A stretch of 64,000 nt of DNA from Hyphomicrobiales bacterium (GCA_900467685.1 UBQX01000003.1:265863-329862), one strand, 5' to 3'; positions 16,548 to 29,874 are shown, counted from the stretch's first letter. Translations and numbers: made by a program. Notes: generated by a model from the sequence alone, not told the origin.

Positions 16548-16677
16548 GACGAATTTGATTAAATTTTGAGCGAATCCAACTGGCACAGGTGTGATCCGGA
16601 TTGAAACAGAATGCAGCAAAAAGCCGGCGGAGAAGTCTCGCGCCGGCTATCGACTGTTCGGAAATGGAAGGGTGCTG

Positions 16678-17289
16678 TCAGAGCAGCCCGGAGAGCGATT
16701 CCCGCGTCTGAAGTGCCGAGAACTCAATGGCGACGCCTTCCTGGAAATGGCGGACGACGCGGCCGCGCATGTTGCCGAGCTGAACGGCGGTGCCGATCGC
16801 GGGGCGGACGGAAATCTCGATTGCCGCGCCGGAAAGCGAAAGGTCGATGATGCGGCAGGGATAGGAGCGGCCATCATCCAGCCCGATTTCGGAACGGTTG
16901 TTGCGCGGCGCAAGACGCTCGTGCCGGCGATCTTCGGGCAGGCCGAGTTCGTGCTTGTTGGCGATCCAGGTCAGCTGCGCCGCGAGTTTTTCGCGCTTGC
17001 GCTCGGTCGCGTTGATAGAAATGGCGAACCGGCCTTTGGCGCCGAGGTTCAGCACTTCGCCTTCAATGCGGCCGATGTGATCGACATAGGCAATGATGCG
17101 GTCGCCAACATGTACCTGAGCGGCGGCCTCGATCTGCGCATCGCCCGGGGACATGTCGAGGATGATGCAATCGACCTCTTCGCGGGCGGCAGACAGCATG
17201 CGGCCATGCAGATTGACCGACACGCGCTGGAACATGCGCTGGTCGTTCGCCATGGGCACCCGGCTGCTCGCGATCTGCGTCGTGTCCAT
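16678..17289 (-). CDS. Tandem PilZ-domain protein (c-di-GMP effector)
   Basis: About 203 residues from ATG 17289 (MDTTQIASSRVP) behind CAGGGA. The second half is a canonical PilZ domain: RRHERLAPR (RxxxR) and DLSLSGAAIEI (D/NxSxxG), the two c-di-GMP-binding motifs. The first half (QRVSVNLHGRMLSAAREEVDCIILDMSPGDAQIEA) is a divergent PilZ fold in which RxxxR is missing and the second motif reads DMSPGDA, so it probably does not bind nucleotide. Such proteins couple c-di-GMP to motility or polysaccharide synthesis. No partner gene adjacent. Confidence 0.85.
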   Translation of the reverse strand: MDTTQIASSRVPMANDQRMFQRVSVNLHGRMLSAAREEVDCIILDMSPGDAQIEAAAQVHVGDRIIAYVDHIGRIEGEVLNLGAKGRFAISINATERKREKLAAQLTWIANKHELGLPEDRRHERLAPRNNRSEIGLDDGRSYPCRIIDLSLSGAAIEISVRPAIGTAVQLGNMRGRVVRHFQEGVAIEFSALQTRESLSGLL

Positions 17290-17459
17290 CTTTCCCTGCT
17301 GACTCTCGAATTCACTTTGTTTAGCAATAGTCCCGCTTCGGTTAACACTTGGTTCTCCGGCGGCTGATTTCCTTGGCGAATTTCTCAAGGCGCGCTTCTC
17401 TTTTGACGCGCCGACCCGTATTCAGTGGGAGAGCGAAATCCGTAGGAGATGAGAACGAC

Positions 17460-18236
17460 ATGACTGACGAACGTGACGATGCGGATTTCAGCAGGTCGAA
17501 CCAGGCCGGGCAGGCGGGTTCCGGCTTCCCGCAAGTGCCGGCGCCTGAGCGCGAGCCTCTGTTCAATATTCCGTCCGTCATCGTCTTCATCGTGGCGGTC
17601 ACGGTGCTGATCGAGGTTCTGGTGAACTGGCTGCTCGATGATACTGCCGTGAATGCGCTTTATTACTATGGTGGCTTCATTCCTGCGCGCTATGCAGGTT
17701 CTCTGTCAGGCGAGTTGCTGCCGGCGCTGACCTCCCCTGTCACCTATGCCTTCCTCCATGGCGGCTGGGAACATCTGATCTTCAACGACATCTGGCTCGC
17801 TGTGTTCGGTACGCCGGTGGCTTTGCGCATTGGCGTTGTACGGTTCGCGGTGTTCTGGATCGTCACATCGGTGGCGGCGGCATTTGCTTTCGATATCGCC
17901 AACTTCGGCTCGGAGACCCTGCTGGTCGGCGCGTCCGGCGCCATATCGGGCCTGACGGGGGCGGCTTGCCGATTCGTCTGGTCGGGCGATGGCAGCATGC
18001 GCGATCCGGCTCTGTCGGCCATCCAGCGCCGGCTGTCGGTCATGGAAACGCTGCGCAGCCGCGAGGTGCTGCTTTTCATCGCGTTCTGGCTCGTTGCGAA
18101 TGTCGTGCTGGCCGGGCTCGGCGTTGGCGCAACGGAACAAGCGCAAGCCATTGCATGGCAGGCGCACCTGGGCGGCTTTCTCGCCGGGTTTCTCCTGTTT
18201 CCGCTGTTTGATCCGGTGGGAAAGGGCGCCGCGTAA
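17460..18236 (+). CDS. Rhomboid-family intramembrane serine protease
   Basis: 258 residues from ATG 17460. After a charged cytosolic N-terminus come about six transmembrane segments. HGGWEHLIFND is the rhomboid loop, GASGAISGLTG contains the catalytic serine (GxSG), and WQAHLGGFLAGFLL carries the catalytic histidine. It would cut transmembrane substrates within the membrane. Single gene; the substrate cannot be told from context. Confidence 0.92.
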   Translation: MTDERDDADFSRSNQAGQAGSGFPQVPAPEREPLFNIPSVIVFIVAVTVLIEVLVNWLLDDTAVNALYYYGGFIPARYAGSLSGELLPALTSPVTYAFLHGGWEHLIFNDIWLAVFGTPVALRIGVVRFAVFWIVTSVAAAFAFDIANFGSETLLVGASGAISGLTGAACRFVWSGDGSMRDPALSAIQRRLSVMETLRSREVLLFIAFWLVANVVLAGLGVGATEQAQAIAWQAHLGGFLAGFLLFPLFDPVGKGAA

Positions 18237-18365
18237 AGCATATGGGCCGGAAGAACTTGCAATAATGTCCGGTCCGTTGCACCATGACCGAGTTGGAAGA
18301 CGACAGGAGGAGCGTCGGTCTTCCGATCGCGAAAGCGAATGTGGCATTGGATTTGGGAGAAGCCA

Positions 18366-18794
18366 ATGAACGTAAAGACAATCCTGAACGAAAAAGGCAA
18401 CGAGGTCATTACGGTCGCACCCAGCGCAACCGTGGCCGATGTGGCAAAGGTTCTGCGCGCGCGGCATATCGGTGCTGTGGTTGTCGCGGATGACAGCAGG
18501 CGGATCGTCGGCATCATCGCAGAGCGCGATATCGTCGGTGCGATAGCCGACCATGGTGCAAGCTGCCTAGAACAGCCGATTTCGGATGTCATGTGGTCGA
18601 ATGTCTATCGCTGCACCGAAGAGATGACCGTCGATAACCTCATGCAGCTGATGAGCGCCCGGCGCGCGCGTCATATCCCCGTCGAGCGGGACGGACGTCT
18701 CGTCGGCATTATTTCGATCGGCGATGTCGTCAAAGCTCATATTCGTGCAATCGAAAGTGAGGCAGAGCATATCAAGGCGTATATTGCCGGTTGA
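18366..18794 (+). CDS. Stand-alone CBS-domain pair protein
   Basis: 142 residues from ATG 18366, with GGGAG upstream. Two CBS motifs (EVITVAPSATVADVAKVLRARHIGAVVV ... IVGIIAERDIV; then MTVDNLMQLMSARRARHIPV ... LVGIISIGDVVKAHI) form one Bateman module, which binds adenosyl nucleotides such as AMP, ATP or NAD. Proteins of this size regulate partner enzymes or channels. Downstream is a candidate small RNA and then valS. Confidence 0.88.
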   Translation: MNVKTILNEKGNEVITVAPSATVADVAKVLRARHIGAVVVADDSRRIVGIIAERDIVGAIADHGASCLEQPISDVMWSNVYRCTEEMTVDNLMQLMSARRARHIPVERDGRLVGIISIGDVVKAHIRAIESEAEHIKAYIAG

Positions 18795-18834
18795 CAAAAA
18801 TACTTTATATGCCGAACTAAAAATTGCACTTGGC

Positions 18835-18840
18835 TATAAT
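18835..18840 (+). promoter_or_regulatory. Consensus -10 element of the candidate small RNA
   Basis: A perfect TATAAT, 41 bases after the CBS gene's stop codon, with only a weak -35 (CCGAAC at 18812-18817, 17-base spacer). Transcription would start near 18847. Confidence 0.45.
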
Positions 18841-18846
18841 CACTAA

Positions 18847-19003
18847 ACGTGAGTATAGTCCGTGCCGACAAAGAGATCGATTACCGACGGTCCGTTGTCC
18901 GTGTCGTCGTCCTGTTGACCCCGGACGAAAAGACGCCTTCTGGAGGGGTGGGACAATGCTTGTCGGGTAGCCATTCCGTGCTTCGTCACGGAATGGCTTT
19001 TTT
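18847..19003 (+). ncRNA. Candidate intergenic small RNA upstream of valS
   Basis: The 277-base gap between the CBS gene and valS holds a consensus TATAAT and, 130 bases later, a strong terminator (AGCCATTCCGTG-CTTCGT-CACGGAATGGCT followed by six T). Together they define an RNA of about 155 nt with no reading frame. The interior contains GGAGGGGTGGG, a purine-rich accessible-looking segment. It could alternatively be an attenuated valS leader, but valS has its own TTGACT element just after the terminator (19005-19010). Confidence 0.45.
18969..19003 (+). terminator. Rho-independent terminator of the candidate small RNA
   Basis: A 12-bp perfect stem with a 6-base loop, followed by six T residues. 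It is too far from the CBS gene (175 bases) to be that gene's ordinary terminator unless the mRNA has a long 3' end. Confidence 0.8.
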
Positions 19004-19071
19004 GTTGACTTCATGATGTGCATCCGGTTTACAAGCCGCATTCCATGAACACGTGAAGAAGCTGATCCGCC

Positions 19072-21918
<2,847 letters not shown>

Positions 21919-21944
21919 GAATTTCTTAAGGTTAATAAAGGCTT

Positions 21945-21982
21945 AACCCGGCGTGAATTCACCGCGCCGGGTTTCTCTTTTT
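21945..21982 (+). terminator. Terminator of valS
   Basis: AACCCGGCG / CGCCGGGTT form a 9-bp stem with an 11-base loop, followed by a T-rich tract, 26 bases after the valS stop. Confidence 0.75.
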
Positions 21983-22360
21983 CCGCCGACCTGTCGGAAA
22001 ATGTGACGATTCAGCAACATCTTTAACAAGATCAATTGCCGCATACTTTCACACGTTACAATTTGTCCATTTCCCGCCACAAAGCAGGAGCACCTTTCAG
22101 ACCAGCAAAGGGCGCTCTGGAAGTGACAGGCGCATCGGCTTCAATCCCGCAAGGTGAGCGGGAGGGACGATGCGGAGGGCGCACCTCAAGGACAATATGA
22201 ACCAGGCCGCATTTTTGAGTTTGATGCCGACGGGCGTACGAGGGAAGACCGAGACGGTTTATTCCGGAGATGCGCCCGTAATGGGTTTTCGCGTCCCTGT
22301 GAAAGGGATCGTTCGAATGGCCGGCGTCGAGCATGTGCGGGACGGGAGATGCGTGACATC
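21983..22360. other. Long upstream region of exoR
   Basis: About 380 bases between the valS terminator and exoR without a convincing gene. Frames reading into exoR from 22154 lack a signal peptide at their start and are not credible N-terminal extensions. The left part is AT-rich (AATGTGACGATTCAG, ATCTTTAACAAGATCAATTG) and probably carries the exoR promoter and control sites. Confidence 0.5.
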
Positions 22361-23164
22361 ATGGTGAAGACAGCGTTGAGGTTCGCAACGCCGGCTGTGG
22401 CCGGGCTGTTTGCCGCCTTGTCTATCATGCCCATCAAGCCCTGCTATGCCTTCGATCCGAATTCCGGCGTCAGCAAGGATTCAGGGCCCTTCGACCTCTT
22501 CAAGTTTGGCTTCAAGGCTTACAAGGCCGGCCAGAAATCCGAAGCCGTCGAGGCGTATCGCTATGCGGCGCAGAAGGGCCATACCGGGTCGCGCTGGGCG
22601 CTCGCCAATATGTATGCCGATGGCGACGGTGTGGCGCGCGACGATTTCGAAGCCTTCAAGATGTATAGCGACATCGCCGGAAAGGGCATCGAGCCCGGCT
22701 CGGTCGATACCGGCTATTTCATCAACGCGCTGATGGCGCTGGCGCATTACTACCTCAACGGCATTCCCGGCAGCCCTGTGAAGGCGGACCCTTCGGAAGC
22801 CCGTCAGCTCTATTTCCAGGTCGCTTCCACCTTTGGCGTTTCGGAGGCGCAGTTCCAGCTCGCCAAGATGATTCTTTCCGGACAGGGCGGCAAGCCCGAT
22901 CCGCTGGAAGCCATGAAGTGGCTGAACCATGCCCGCAAGAAGGGCCATGTCGGCGCGACTGCGCTCTTCGGCAGCCTGCTTTTCCAGCAGGGACAGACCG
23001 TGCGCGGCCTTGCCTATCTGACCGCGGCACTTGACCATTGTCAGTCGGATGACAAGGTCTGGGTTCAGGATCTGCAGGAACAGGCTTTCTCGATCGCCAC
23101 CGAAGAACAGCGCCGCAGCGCCACCGAAATGGCACAGTCGATCGCCTTTGCCTCGGCAAACTGA
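22361..23164 (+). CDS. exoR: ExoR, periplasmic negative regulator of the ExoS/ChvG-ChvI two-component system
   Basis: 267 residues from ATG 22361 (MVKTALRFATPAVAG; GGGAG upstream). A signal peptide ends at CYA, then FDPNSGVSKDSGPFDLFKFGFKAYKAGQKSEAVEAYRYAAQKGHTGSRWALANMYADGDGVA matches the Sinorhizobium/Agrobacterium ExoR block closely. Sel1-like repeats fill the rest. In these bacteria ExoR sits in the periplasm and inhibits the sensor kinase ExoS/ChvG; its proteolysis at low pH turns on succinoglycan synthesis, reduces motility and activates host-invasion genes. Length agrees with the family (268 in S. meliloti). An alternative in-frame ATG at 22349 is less likely. Confidence 0.93.
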   Translation: MVKTALRFATPAVAGLFAALSIMPIKPCYAFDPNSGVSKDSGPFDLFKFGFKAYKAGQKSEAVEAYRYAAQKGHTGSRWALANMYADGDGVARDDFEAFKMYSDIAGKGIEPGSVDTGYFINALMALAHYYLNGIPGSPVKADPSEARQLYFQVASTFGVSEAQFQLAKMILSGQGGKPDPLEAMKWLNHARKKGHVGATALFGSLLFQQGQTVRGLAYLTAALDHCQSDDKVWVQDLQEQAFSIATEEQRRSATEMAQSIAFASAN

Positions 23165-23196
23165 AGACGCTTCAACTCATTCATTCATGCATGATG

Positions 23197-23224
23197 AAAA
23201 GGGCCCGGCATGACCGGGCCTTTC
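23197..23224 (+). terminator. Terminator of exoR
   Basis: GGCCCGG-CATGA... pairs with CCGGGCC and is followed by TTT, 35 bases after the exoR stop. Flanking A/T bases extend the stem so it could also work for the convergent psuG. Confidence 0.6.
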
Positions 23225-23255
23225 TGATTCTATCCTGGCCCTTGTAGACTGACGG

Positions 23256-24185
23256 TCAGGCTACCGTCAGCGCCACAGCGATTTCCGCGGCCAGACGTGC
23301 GTTGTTTTCGACCAACGCAATATTGGTCTTGAGGCTGCGGCCTTCCGTGATGCGGAAGATGGCGTCGAGGAGGTAGGGCGTCACGGCTTTGCCCTGGATG
23401 TCATCCGATTCCGCGTCGGCAAGTGCGCGGCTAATATAGATTTCCATCTCGTCGCGCGGGATCTCGTCGGCTTCCGGAACCGGATTGGCGATCAGCATGC
23501 CGCCATGGATGCCGAATTCGGTGCGGGTCTTCTGGAAGTTCGCAATCGCCGCGGCGCTTTCCAGCGACAGCGGGCTCTTCAGACCCGAATTGCGCGACCA
23601 GAAGGCCGGGAACTCTTCCTGTCCAAAGGTGACGACCGGGACGCCCTTCGTTTCCAGCACTTCCAGCGTCTTCGGCACGTCAAGGATCGCCTTGGCGCCG
23701 GCCGAGACGACGATGACGGAGGTGCGGGAGAGCTCTTCGAGGTCTGCGGAAATGTCGAAGCTCTGCTCGGCGCCGCGATGCACGCCACCGATGCCGCCGG
23801 TCGCGAAGACCGCGATGCCGGCGCGTGCGGCGGCAATCATCGTGGCGGCGACCGTTGTCGCACCTGTGCGACGCTCGGCAATCGCAAAGGCGAAGTCGGC
23901 GCGCGAGAGCTTCATCGCGCCCTTGGTCTGCGCCAGCGTTTCGAGCTGGTCCGCTTCCAGGCCGATATGCAACGTGCCATCGATCACGGCGATTGTCGCC
24001 GGGACGGCGCCCGCATCGCGGATGATGGCCTCGACGCTCTTGGCCATCTCGAGGTTGCCGGGATAGGGCATGCCATGGGTGATGATCGTCGATTCCAGCG
24101 CCACGATGGCCGCGCCGCGCGCCTTGGCGTCAGCGACTTCGCGCGAAAATGTAACGTTCGCGGCCGGATTGATGTTCGTATTCAT
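23256..24185 (-). CDS. psuG: Pseudouridine-5'-phosphate glycosidase
   Basis: 309 residues from ATG 24185. It splits pseudouridine 5'-phosphate into uracil and ribose 5-phosphate, cutting the C-C glycosidic bond. Family signatures: ALESTIITHGMPYPGN, TATIAVIDGTLHIGL, KLSRADFAFAIAERRTGATTVAATM (with the catalytic lysine), FATGGIGGVHRGAEQSFDISADL and NPVPEADEIP. It follows the kinase gene by 25 bases; together they salvage modified RNA nucleosides. Confidence 0.95.
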   Translation of the reverse strand: MNTNINPAANVTFSREVADAKARGAAIVALESTIITHGMPYPGNLEMAKSVEAIIRDAGAVPATIAVIDGTLHIGLEADQLETLAQTKGAMKLSRADFAFAIAERRTGATTVAATMIAAARAGIAVFATGGIGGVHRGAEQSFDISADLEELSRTSVIVVSAGAKAILDVPKTLEVLETKGVPVVTFGQEEFPAFWSRNSGLKSPLSLESAAAIANFQKTRTEFGIHGGMLIANPVPEADEIPRDEMEIYISRALADAESDDIQGKAVTPYLLDAIFRITEGRSLKTNIALVENNARLAAEIAVALTVA

Positions 24186-24210
24186 GGGTTTCTTCCTTGT
24201 TCCTGCCGTT

Positions 24211-25155
24211 TCAATCCAGCATTTCCGGCGGCGGCACAAGAGCCAGCACTTCAGAAAGCAATTGACGGTTTACATTTTCCGCCACGGCCAGCGGCGACTG
24301 GACCGTGATCCGCGCCAGCGCCGTGGCCTGCCGTATCATATCGGAAATCGGTGCCGCCGCCAAAAAGGCGTCGATGGCGCCAGCGGCAAAGGCATCGCCC
24401 GCGCCCGTGACATCGCCGATGGTCTCAACCGCGGGCGGGGCGAGGGTGACGGTCTCGCCGTCGCGCCAGAGGATTGCCGGTTTCATGCCGCGCGTGATTG
24501 CTCCCCCCTTGAGGCCGCGTTCCGCAAGCCGTGTGGGCCACTCGGCAGCATCGCAGTCCGCGCCGGCCAGCGTTTTCGCCTCCGCCTCGTTCATGAAGAC
24601 GAAATCGAGCGCGGGGAGCGACGGCACCAGCCGCACGATCTTGGCCGGCGAGATGCCAATGGCCGCCGTCGGGATCGCTTGCGCGCCGGCATCTGCCGTC
24701 AGCATCGCGATCGTCTCGGCAGGCAGATTGGCGTCGCAGAGGATGAAATCGGCATTGGCGAGCGTTTCGCGCAGCCAGTTCACCTTCAGCCGCCGTGCCG
24801 TCATCAGGTCGTAAAGCGCCATGTCGGCCAGCGCGATCACCAGATTGCCGTCGGCCTCGAGGATCGCGGTGTAGCTCGGCGTCTGGCGGTCTAGGAAGGT
24901 GAAGCCATTGAGCGTCACACCCGAGCGCGCCGCCGCCGCTTCGACAAGAGCCGCGCCCGAATCGCCGCCGGCGACGCTCACCATGGTGACGTCGTGACCG
25001 AGCAGGGAGAGCGCGCGGGCTGCATTGAACCCGCCGCCGCCGGCCTCCTCGAACCAGGCGCCCGGGTTGGATGCACCCGGCCGTGTGTCGCCGAAGATGC
25101 GGCCGCGGCGGTCGACATGGGCGCCGCCAATGACGACGATTCGCTTGCCTGTCAT
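24211..25155 (-). CDS. psuK: PfkB-family carbohydrate kinase, probable pseudouridine kinase
   Basis: 314 residues. The ribokinase fold is marked by VVIGGAHVDRRGRI, the glycine-rich EEAGGGGFNAARALSLLG and the ATP/catalytic motif DVTGAGDAFAAGAIDAF (catalytic Asp). Assignment to pseudouridine rests on its position directly upstream of psuG in the same operon; PfkB kinases alone do not reveal their substrate. It would make the 5'-phosphate that PsuG cleaves. Divergent from recA, with about 225 bases between. Confidence 0.85.
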   Translation of the reverse strand: MTGKRIVVIGGAHVDRRGRIFGDTRPGASNPGAWFEEAGGGGFNAARALSLLGHDVTMVSVAGGDSGAALVEAAAARSGVTLNGFTFLDRQTPSYTAILEADGNLVIALADMALYDLMTARRLKVNWLRETLANADFILCDANLPAETIAMLTADAGAQAIPTAAIGISPAKIVRLVPSLPALDFVFMNEAEAKTLAGADCDAAEWPTRLAERGLKGGAITRGMKPAILWRDGETVTLAPPAVETIGDVTGAGDAFAAGAIDAFLAAAPISDMIRQATALARITVQSPLAVAENVNRQLLSEVLALVPPPEMLD

Positions 25156-25307
25156 CGCGCCGACCTTTCCGAATCAAAGTCCGGAAGCGGGGACGGCGCA
25201 GCTGGCCAGCTCCATCCGAAGCCCTTGAATTCACAGCCGAAACATAATGTGAACATGTGGCAATTTCCTCATTTTTCTCAATTGCTTGAATGGCTCTTGC
25301 GAAATGA

Positions 25308-25322
25308 GAACATATAGTGTAC
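25308..25322 (+). promoter_or_regulatory. SOS-box-like element upstream of recA
   Basis: GAAC-ATATAGT-GTAC matches the alphaproteobacterial LexA box GAAC-N7-GAAC at seven of eight fixed bases. It lies 58 bases before recA, where LexA would block the promoter. Confidence 0.55.
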
Positions 25323-25380
25323 AAAATCGGCATCGGCGGCGCTGTTGCCCAGGCTGCTTCAATAACCTAAAGGTGGACCC

Positions 25381-26469
<1,089 letters not shown>

Positions 26470-26496
26470 TTTTCGTCCTTCGGGATGTTGTTTGGG

Positions 26497-26536
26497 AACC
26501 GGCCGTATCGTCTCTCGATGCGGCCGGTTTTCTTTT
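26497..26536 (+). terminator. Terminator of recA
   Basis: AACCGGCCG pairs with CGGCCGGTT, with further partial pairing inside (TATCG/CGATG), followed by TTTTCTTTT, 28 bases after recA. Confidence 0.8.
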
Positions 26537-26657
26537 GGGCCTTCCTTGACTGCTCAAGTCTGGACAGTTGGACGGTCGGGTTATAAAAGCGCTTGTTTCC
26601 CCGGCTGTTGCGGGGCGGACCCTGTGCGGTCGAAGTGCAAGATGTTGAAGGGCTCCC

Positions 26658-29318
26658 ATGAGTGGCGTGAATGAAATCCGGTCGTCGTTTCTGAATTACT
26701 TCAAGAAGAACGGACATGAAGTCGTGGCCTCGAGCCCGCTTGTGCCGCGCAACGACCCGACGCTGATGTTCACCAATGCCGGCATGGTGCAGTTCAAGAA
26801 CGTGTTCACCGGCCTTGAAAGCCGTCCCTATTCGACGGCTGCGACCGCGCAGAAATGCGTACGCGCCGGCGGCAAGCACAACGACCTCGACAATGTCGGC
26901 TATACCGCGCGCCATCACACCTTCTTCGAAATGCTCGGCAATTTCTCGTTCGGCGACTATTTCAAGGAACGCGCCATCGAGCTTGCCTGGAACCTGATCA
27001 CCAAGGAATTCGGCATCGACAAGAGCCGGCTTCTTGTCACGGTCTATCACACGGACGACGAGGCACACGGGCTCTGGCAGAAGATTGCCGGCCTTTCGGA
27101 TCGCCGCATCATCCGTATCCCGACCTCCGACAATTTCTGGGCGATGGGTGACACCGGCCCCTGCGGCCCTTGCTCGGAAATCTTCTATGATCACGGCGAA
27201 CACATCTGGGGCGGCCCGCCCGGTTCGCCGGAAGAGGATGGTGACCGCTTCATCGAGATCTGGAACCTCGTCTTCATGCAATACGAGCAGCTTTCGAAGG
27301 AAGAGCGGGTGGGCCTCCCGCGTCCGTCGATTGATACCGGCATGGGTCTCGAGCGTATTGCGGCGCTGCTGCAGGGCAAGCACGACAATTATGATATCGA
27401 CCTGTTCCGCAATCTCATTTCCGCCTCGGTCGAGGCAACCGGCGTCGCGGCCGAAGGCGAGCATCGCGCCTCGCATCGCGTCATTGCAGACCACTTGCGC
27501 TCGTCCGCCTTCCTGATCGCCGATGGCGTTCTGCCGTCGAACGAAGGCCGCGGCTATGTGCTGCGCCGCATCATGCGCCGCGCCATGCGCCATGCGCAGC
27601 TGCTTGGCGCGCGCGATCCGTTGATGTTCAAGCTGCTGCCGACGCTGGTGCGCGAGATGGGCCAGGCCTATCCGGAGCTGGTGCGCGCCGAGGCGCTGAT
27701 CTCGGAAACGCTGAAGCTCGAGGAAACCCGTTTCCGCAAGACGCTGGAACGTGGTCTTGGTCTGCTCTCCGATGCCACGTCCGAGCTGTCCAAGGGCGAC
27801 ATGCTGGACGGCGAGACGGCGTTCAAGCTCTATGACACCTATGGCTTCCCGCTCGACCTGACGCAGGACGCGTTGCGCGCCCGCGAGATCAATGTCGATC
27901 TGGCCGGCTTCACCGATGCGATGGAGCGCCAGAAGGCCGAGGCCCGCAAGAGCTGGGCCGGTTCCGGCGAGGCGCAGACCGAGACGATCTGGTTCGAGCT
28001 GAAGGAAAAGTTCGGGGCCACCGAATTCCTCGGTTACGACACGGAAGAGGCCGAAGGTGCGGTTCAGGCGATCGTGCGCGATGGCAAGTCGGTCGACAGC
28101 GCCTCGGAAGGCGAGGCGGTGCAGATCGTCGTCAACCAGACGCCTTTCTACGGCGAATCCGGCGGTCAGATGGGCGATGCCGGCGTCATCGTCGCAGGTT
28201 CGTCCAAGGTCGAGATCAGCGATGTGCAGAAGAAGGGCGAGGGCCTCTTCGTGCATTATGGTCGCGTCGTATCGGGCACGCTCAAGGTGAACGATGCCGC
28301 TGTGCTGACTGTCGACCACGGTCGCCGCGGACAGCTGCGCGCCAACCATTCCGCTACCCACCTGCTGCATGAAGCGCTGCGCGAGGTGCTGGGCACCCAT
28401 GTCGCGCAGAAGGGTTCGCTGGTCGCGCCCGAGCGCCTGCGCTTCGACGTGTCGCATCCGAAGCCGATGTCGGACGAGGAACTGAAGATCGTCGAGGAAA
28501 TGGCCAATGAAATCGTGCTGCAGAATGCGCCGGTGACGACGCGCCTGATGAGCGTGGACGATGCGATTGCCGAAGGCGCGATGGCTCTCTTCGGCGAGAA
28601 GTACGGCGATGAGGTTCGCGTCGTCGGCATGGGAACCGGCGTTCGCGGCGCCAAGGCCGGCAAGCCCTATTCTGTCGAACTCTGCGGCGGCACGCATGTG
28701 CGCGCCACCGGCGATATCGGCCTTGTGCATGTTCTCGGCGAAAGCGCCGTGGGCGCCGGCGTCCGCCGCATCGAGGCTTTGACCGGTTCTGCTGCCCGCG
28801 ATTACCTCGCCGCCCAGGATGAGCGCGTGAAGACACTCGCCGGTCTGCTGAAGGTCGGGCAGGGCGAGATCGTTGGCCGCGTCGAAGCGCTGATGGATGA
28901 GCGCCGCAAGCTGGAACGCGAACTGGCCGAGGCGCGCCGTCAGCTGGCGCTGGGCGGTTCTGCCGGTGGTTCCGGTCAGGATGTGCGGGAGGTCAATGGC
29001 GTCAAGTATCTCGGCAAGGTCGTGACCGGCGTCGAGCCCAAGGACCTCAAGGGCCTCGCTGACGAAGGCAAGAAGAGCGTCGAGAGCGGCGTTGTCTGCT
29101 TCGTCGGCGTGTCTGCCGATGGCAAGGCGAGCGCCGTGGTTGCCGTAACGGAAGATGTCACCGGCCGCTTCAGCGCCGTCGATCTCGTCCGCATCGCCTC
29201 TGCAGCCCTCGGCGGCAAGGGCGGCGGTGGCCGTCCCGACATGGCGCAGGCGGGTGGCCCGGATGGCTCGAAGGCGGCGGAAGCCGTGGAGGCTGTCGCC
29301 CAGGCGCTCGCCGGCTGA
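26658..29318 (+). CDS. alaS: Alanyl-tRNA synthetase
   Basis: 886 residues. A class II synthetase for tRNA-Ala with an editing domain against serine and glycine. The catalytic core ([34 protein letters not shown]), the editing-site metal ligands [14 protein letters not shown] and [11 protein letters not shown], and the C-terminal C-Ala region ([20 protein letters not shown] ... [16 protein letters not shown]) are all present. It follows recA, the common alphaproteobacterial order, but behind recA's terminator. Confidence 0.98.
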   Translation: MSGVNEIRSSFLNYFKKNGHEVVASSPLVPRNDPTLMFTNAGMVQFKNVFTGLESRPYSTAATAQKCVRAGGKHNDLDNVGYTARHHTFFEMLGNFSFGDYFKERAIELAWNLITKEFGIDKSRLLVTVYHTDDEAHGLWQKIAGLSDRRIIRIPTSDNFWAMGDTGPCGPCSEIFYDHGEHIWGGPPGSPEEDGDRFIEIWNLVFMQYEQLSKEERVGLPRPSIDTGMGLERIAALLQGKHDNYDIDLFRNLISASVEATGVAAEGEHRASHRVIADHLRSSAFLIADGVLPSNEGRGYVLRRIMRRAMRHAQLLGARDPLMFKLLPTLVREMGQAYPELVRAEALISETLKLEETRFRKTLERGLGLLSDATSELSKGDMLDGETAFKLYDTYGFPLDLTQDALRAREINVDLAGFTDAMERQKAEARKSWAGSGEAQTETIWFELKEKFGATEFLGYDTEEAEGAVQAIVRDGKSVDSASEGEAVQIVVNQTPFYGESGGQMGDAGVIVAGSSKVEISDVQKKGEGLFVHYGRVVSGTLKVNDAAVLTVDHGRRGQLRANHSATHLLHEALREVLGTHVAQKGSLVAPERLRFDVSHPKPMSDEELKIVEEMANEIVLQNAPVTTRLMSVDDAIAEGAMALFGEKYGDEVRVVGMGTGVRGAKAGKPYSVELCGGTHVRATGDIGLVHVLGESAVGAGVRRIEALTGSAARDYLAAQDERVKTLAGLLKVGQGEIVGRVEALMDERRKLERELAEARRQLALGGSAGGSGQDVREVNGVKYLGKVVTGVEPKDLKGLADEGKKSVESGVVCFVGVSADGKASAVVAVTEDVTGRFSAVDLVRIASAALGGKGGGGRPDMAQAGGPDGSKAAEAVEAVAQALAG

Positions 29319-29338
29319 CGTAACGGCATGAAATGAAG

Positions 29339-29376
29339 AAGCCCGCGAGTCCATATGGTTTCGCGGGCTTTTCTGT
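29339..29376 (+). terminator. Terminator of alaS
   Basis: AAGCCCGCGA / TCGCGGGCTT form a 10-bp perfect stem with a 12-base loop, followed by TTTTCTGTT, 20 bases after the alaS stop. Confidence 0.8.
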
Positions 29377-29418
29377 TGTGGGCACCCGATGGTGCGCGGG
29401 CGTTCACGCCTTTGCAGG

Positions 29419-29874
29419 TCAGGCCGTTTTCAGCATATCCACATGCGGAATGCCGTCCTCGAGATATTCGTCCGAGACGGGCTTGAAACCGAAACTGCCG
29501 TAGAATTTCTGCAAATGGCTCTGCGCCGAGAGGAACACGGCTGTGCCGGGAAAACGCTCCGCGCAGGCCTTCAGTGCTTCGCGCATCAGCGCATCCCCCA
29601 GCCGTTCGCCCCGATGATCCGGCGAGACGACGACGCGGCCGATCTTGGCGGGCTTTTCGTCATGCGGTGGGAAGATGCGGGCGGCCGCGATGATTTCCTC
29701 GCCGCTATTCAGCATAAGGTGCAGCGCCTGGTCGTCCTTGCCGTCGAGTTCGGGGTAGGGGCAGTTCTGCTCGACCACGAAGACATCGACGCGCAGTTTC
29801 AGGAGCGCATAAAGCTCATGGGCGGAAAATCCGCCCATGTCCTTGATCTCGACGCTGTAGGCCGCCGTTGTCAT
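29419..29874 (-). CDS. ElaA-like GNAT acetyltransferase
   Basis: 151 residues from ATG 29874. LYALLKLRVDVFVVEQNCPYPELDGKD is the ElaA opening block, and IGRVVVSPDHRGERLGDALMREAL is the acetyl-CoA-binding motif A (R/QxxGxG/A-like), followed by LSAQSHLQKFYGSFGFKPVSDEYLEDGIPHVDM. The acceptor is unknown. The ATG shares one base with the TGA of the dehydrogenase upstream (TGATG), so translation is coupled. Confidence 0.88.
   Translation of the reverse strand: MTTAAYSVEIKDMGGFSAHELYALLKLRVDVFVVEQNCPYPELDGKDDQALHLMLNSGEEIIAAARIFPPHDEKPAKIGRVVVSPDHRGERLGDALMREALKACAERFPGTAVFLSAQSHLQKFYGSFGFKPVSDEYLEDGIPHVDMLKTA

Noticed and set aside
18847..19071. T-box leader of valS
   Set aside because: No T-box sequence or specifier loop is visible, T-boxes are not expected in this group, and the terminator is followed by a separate -35-like element.
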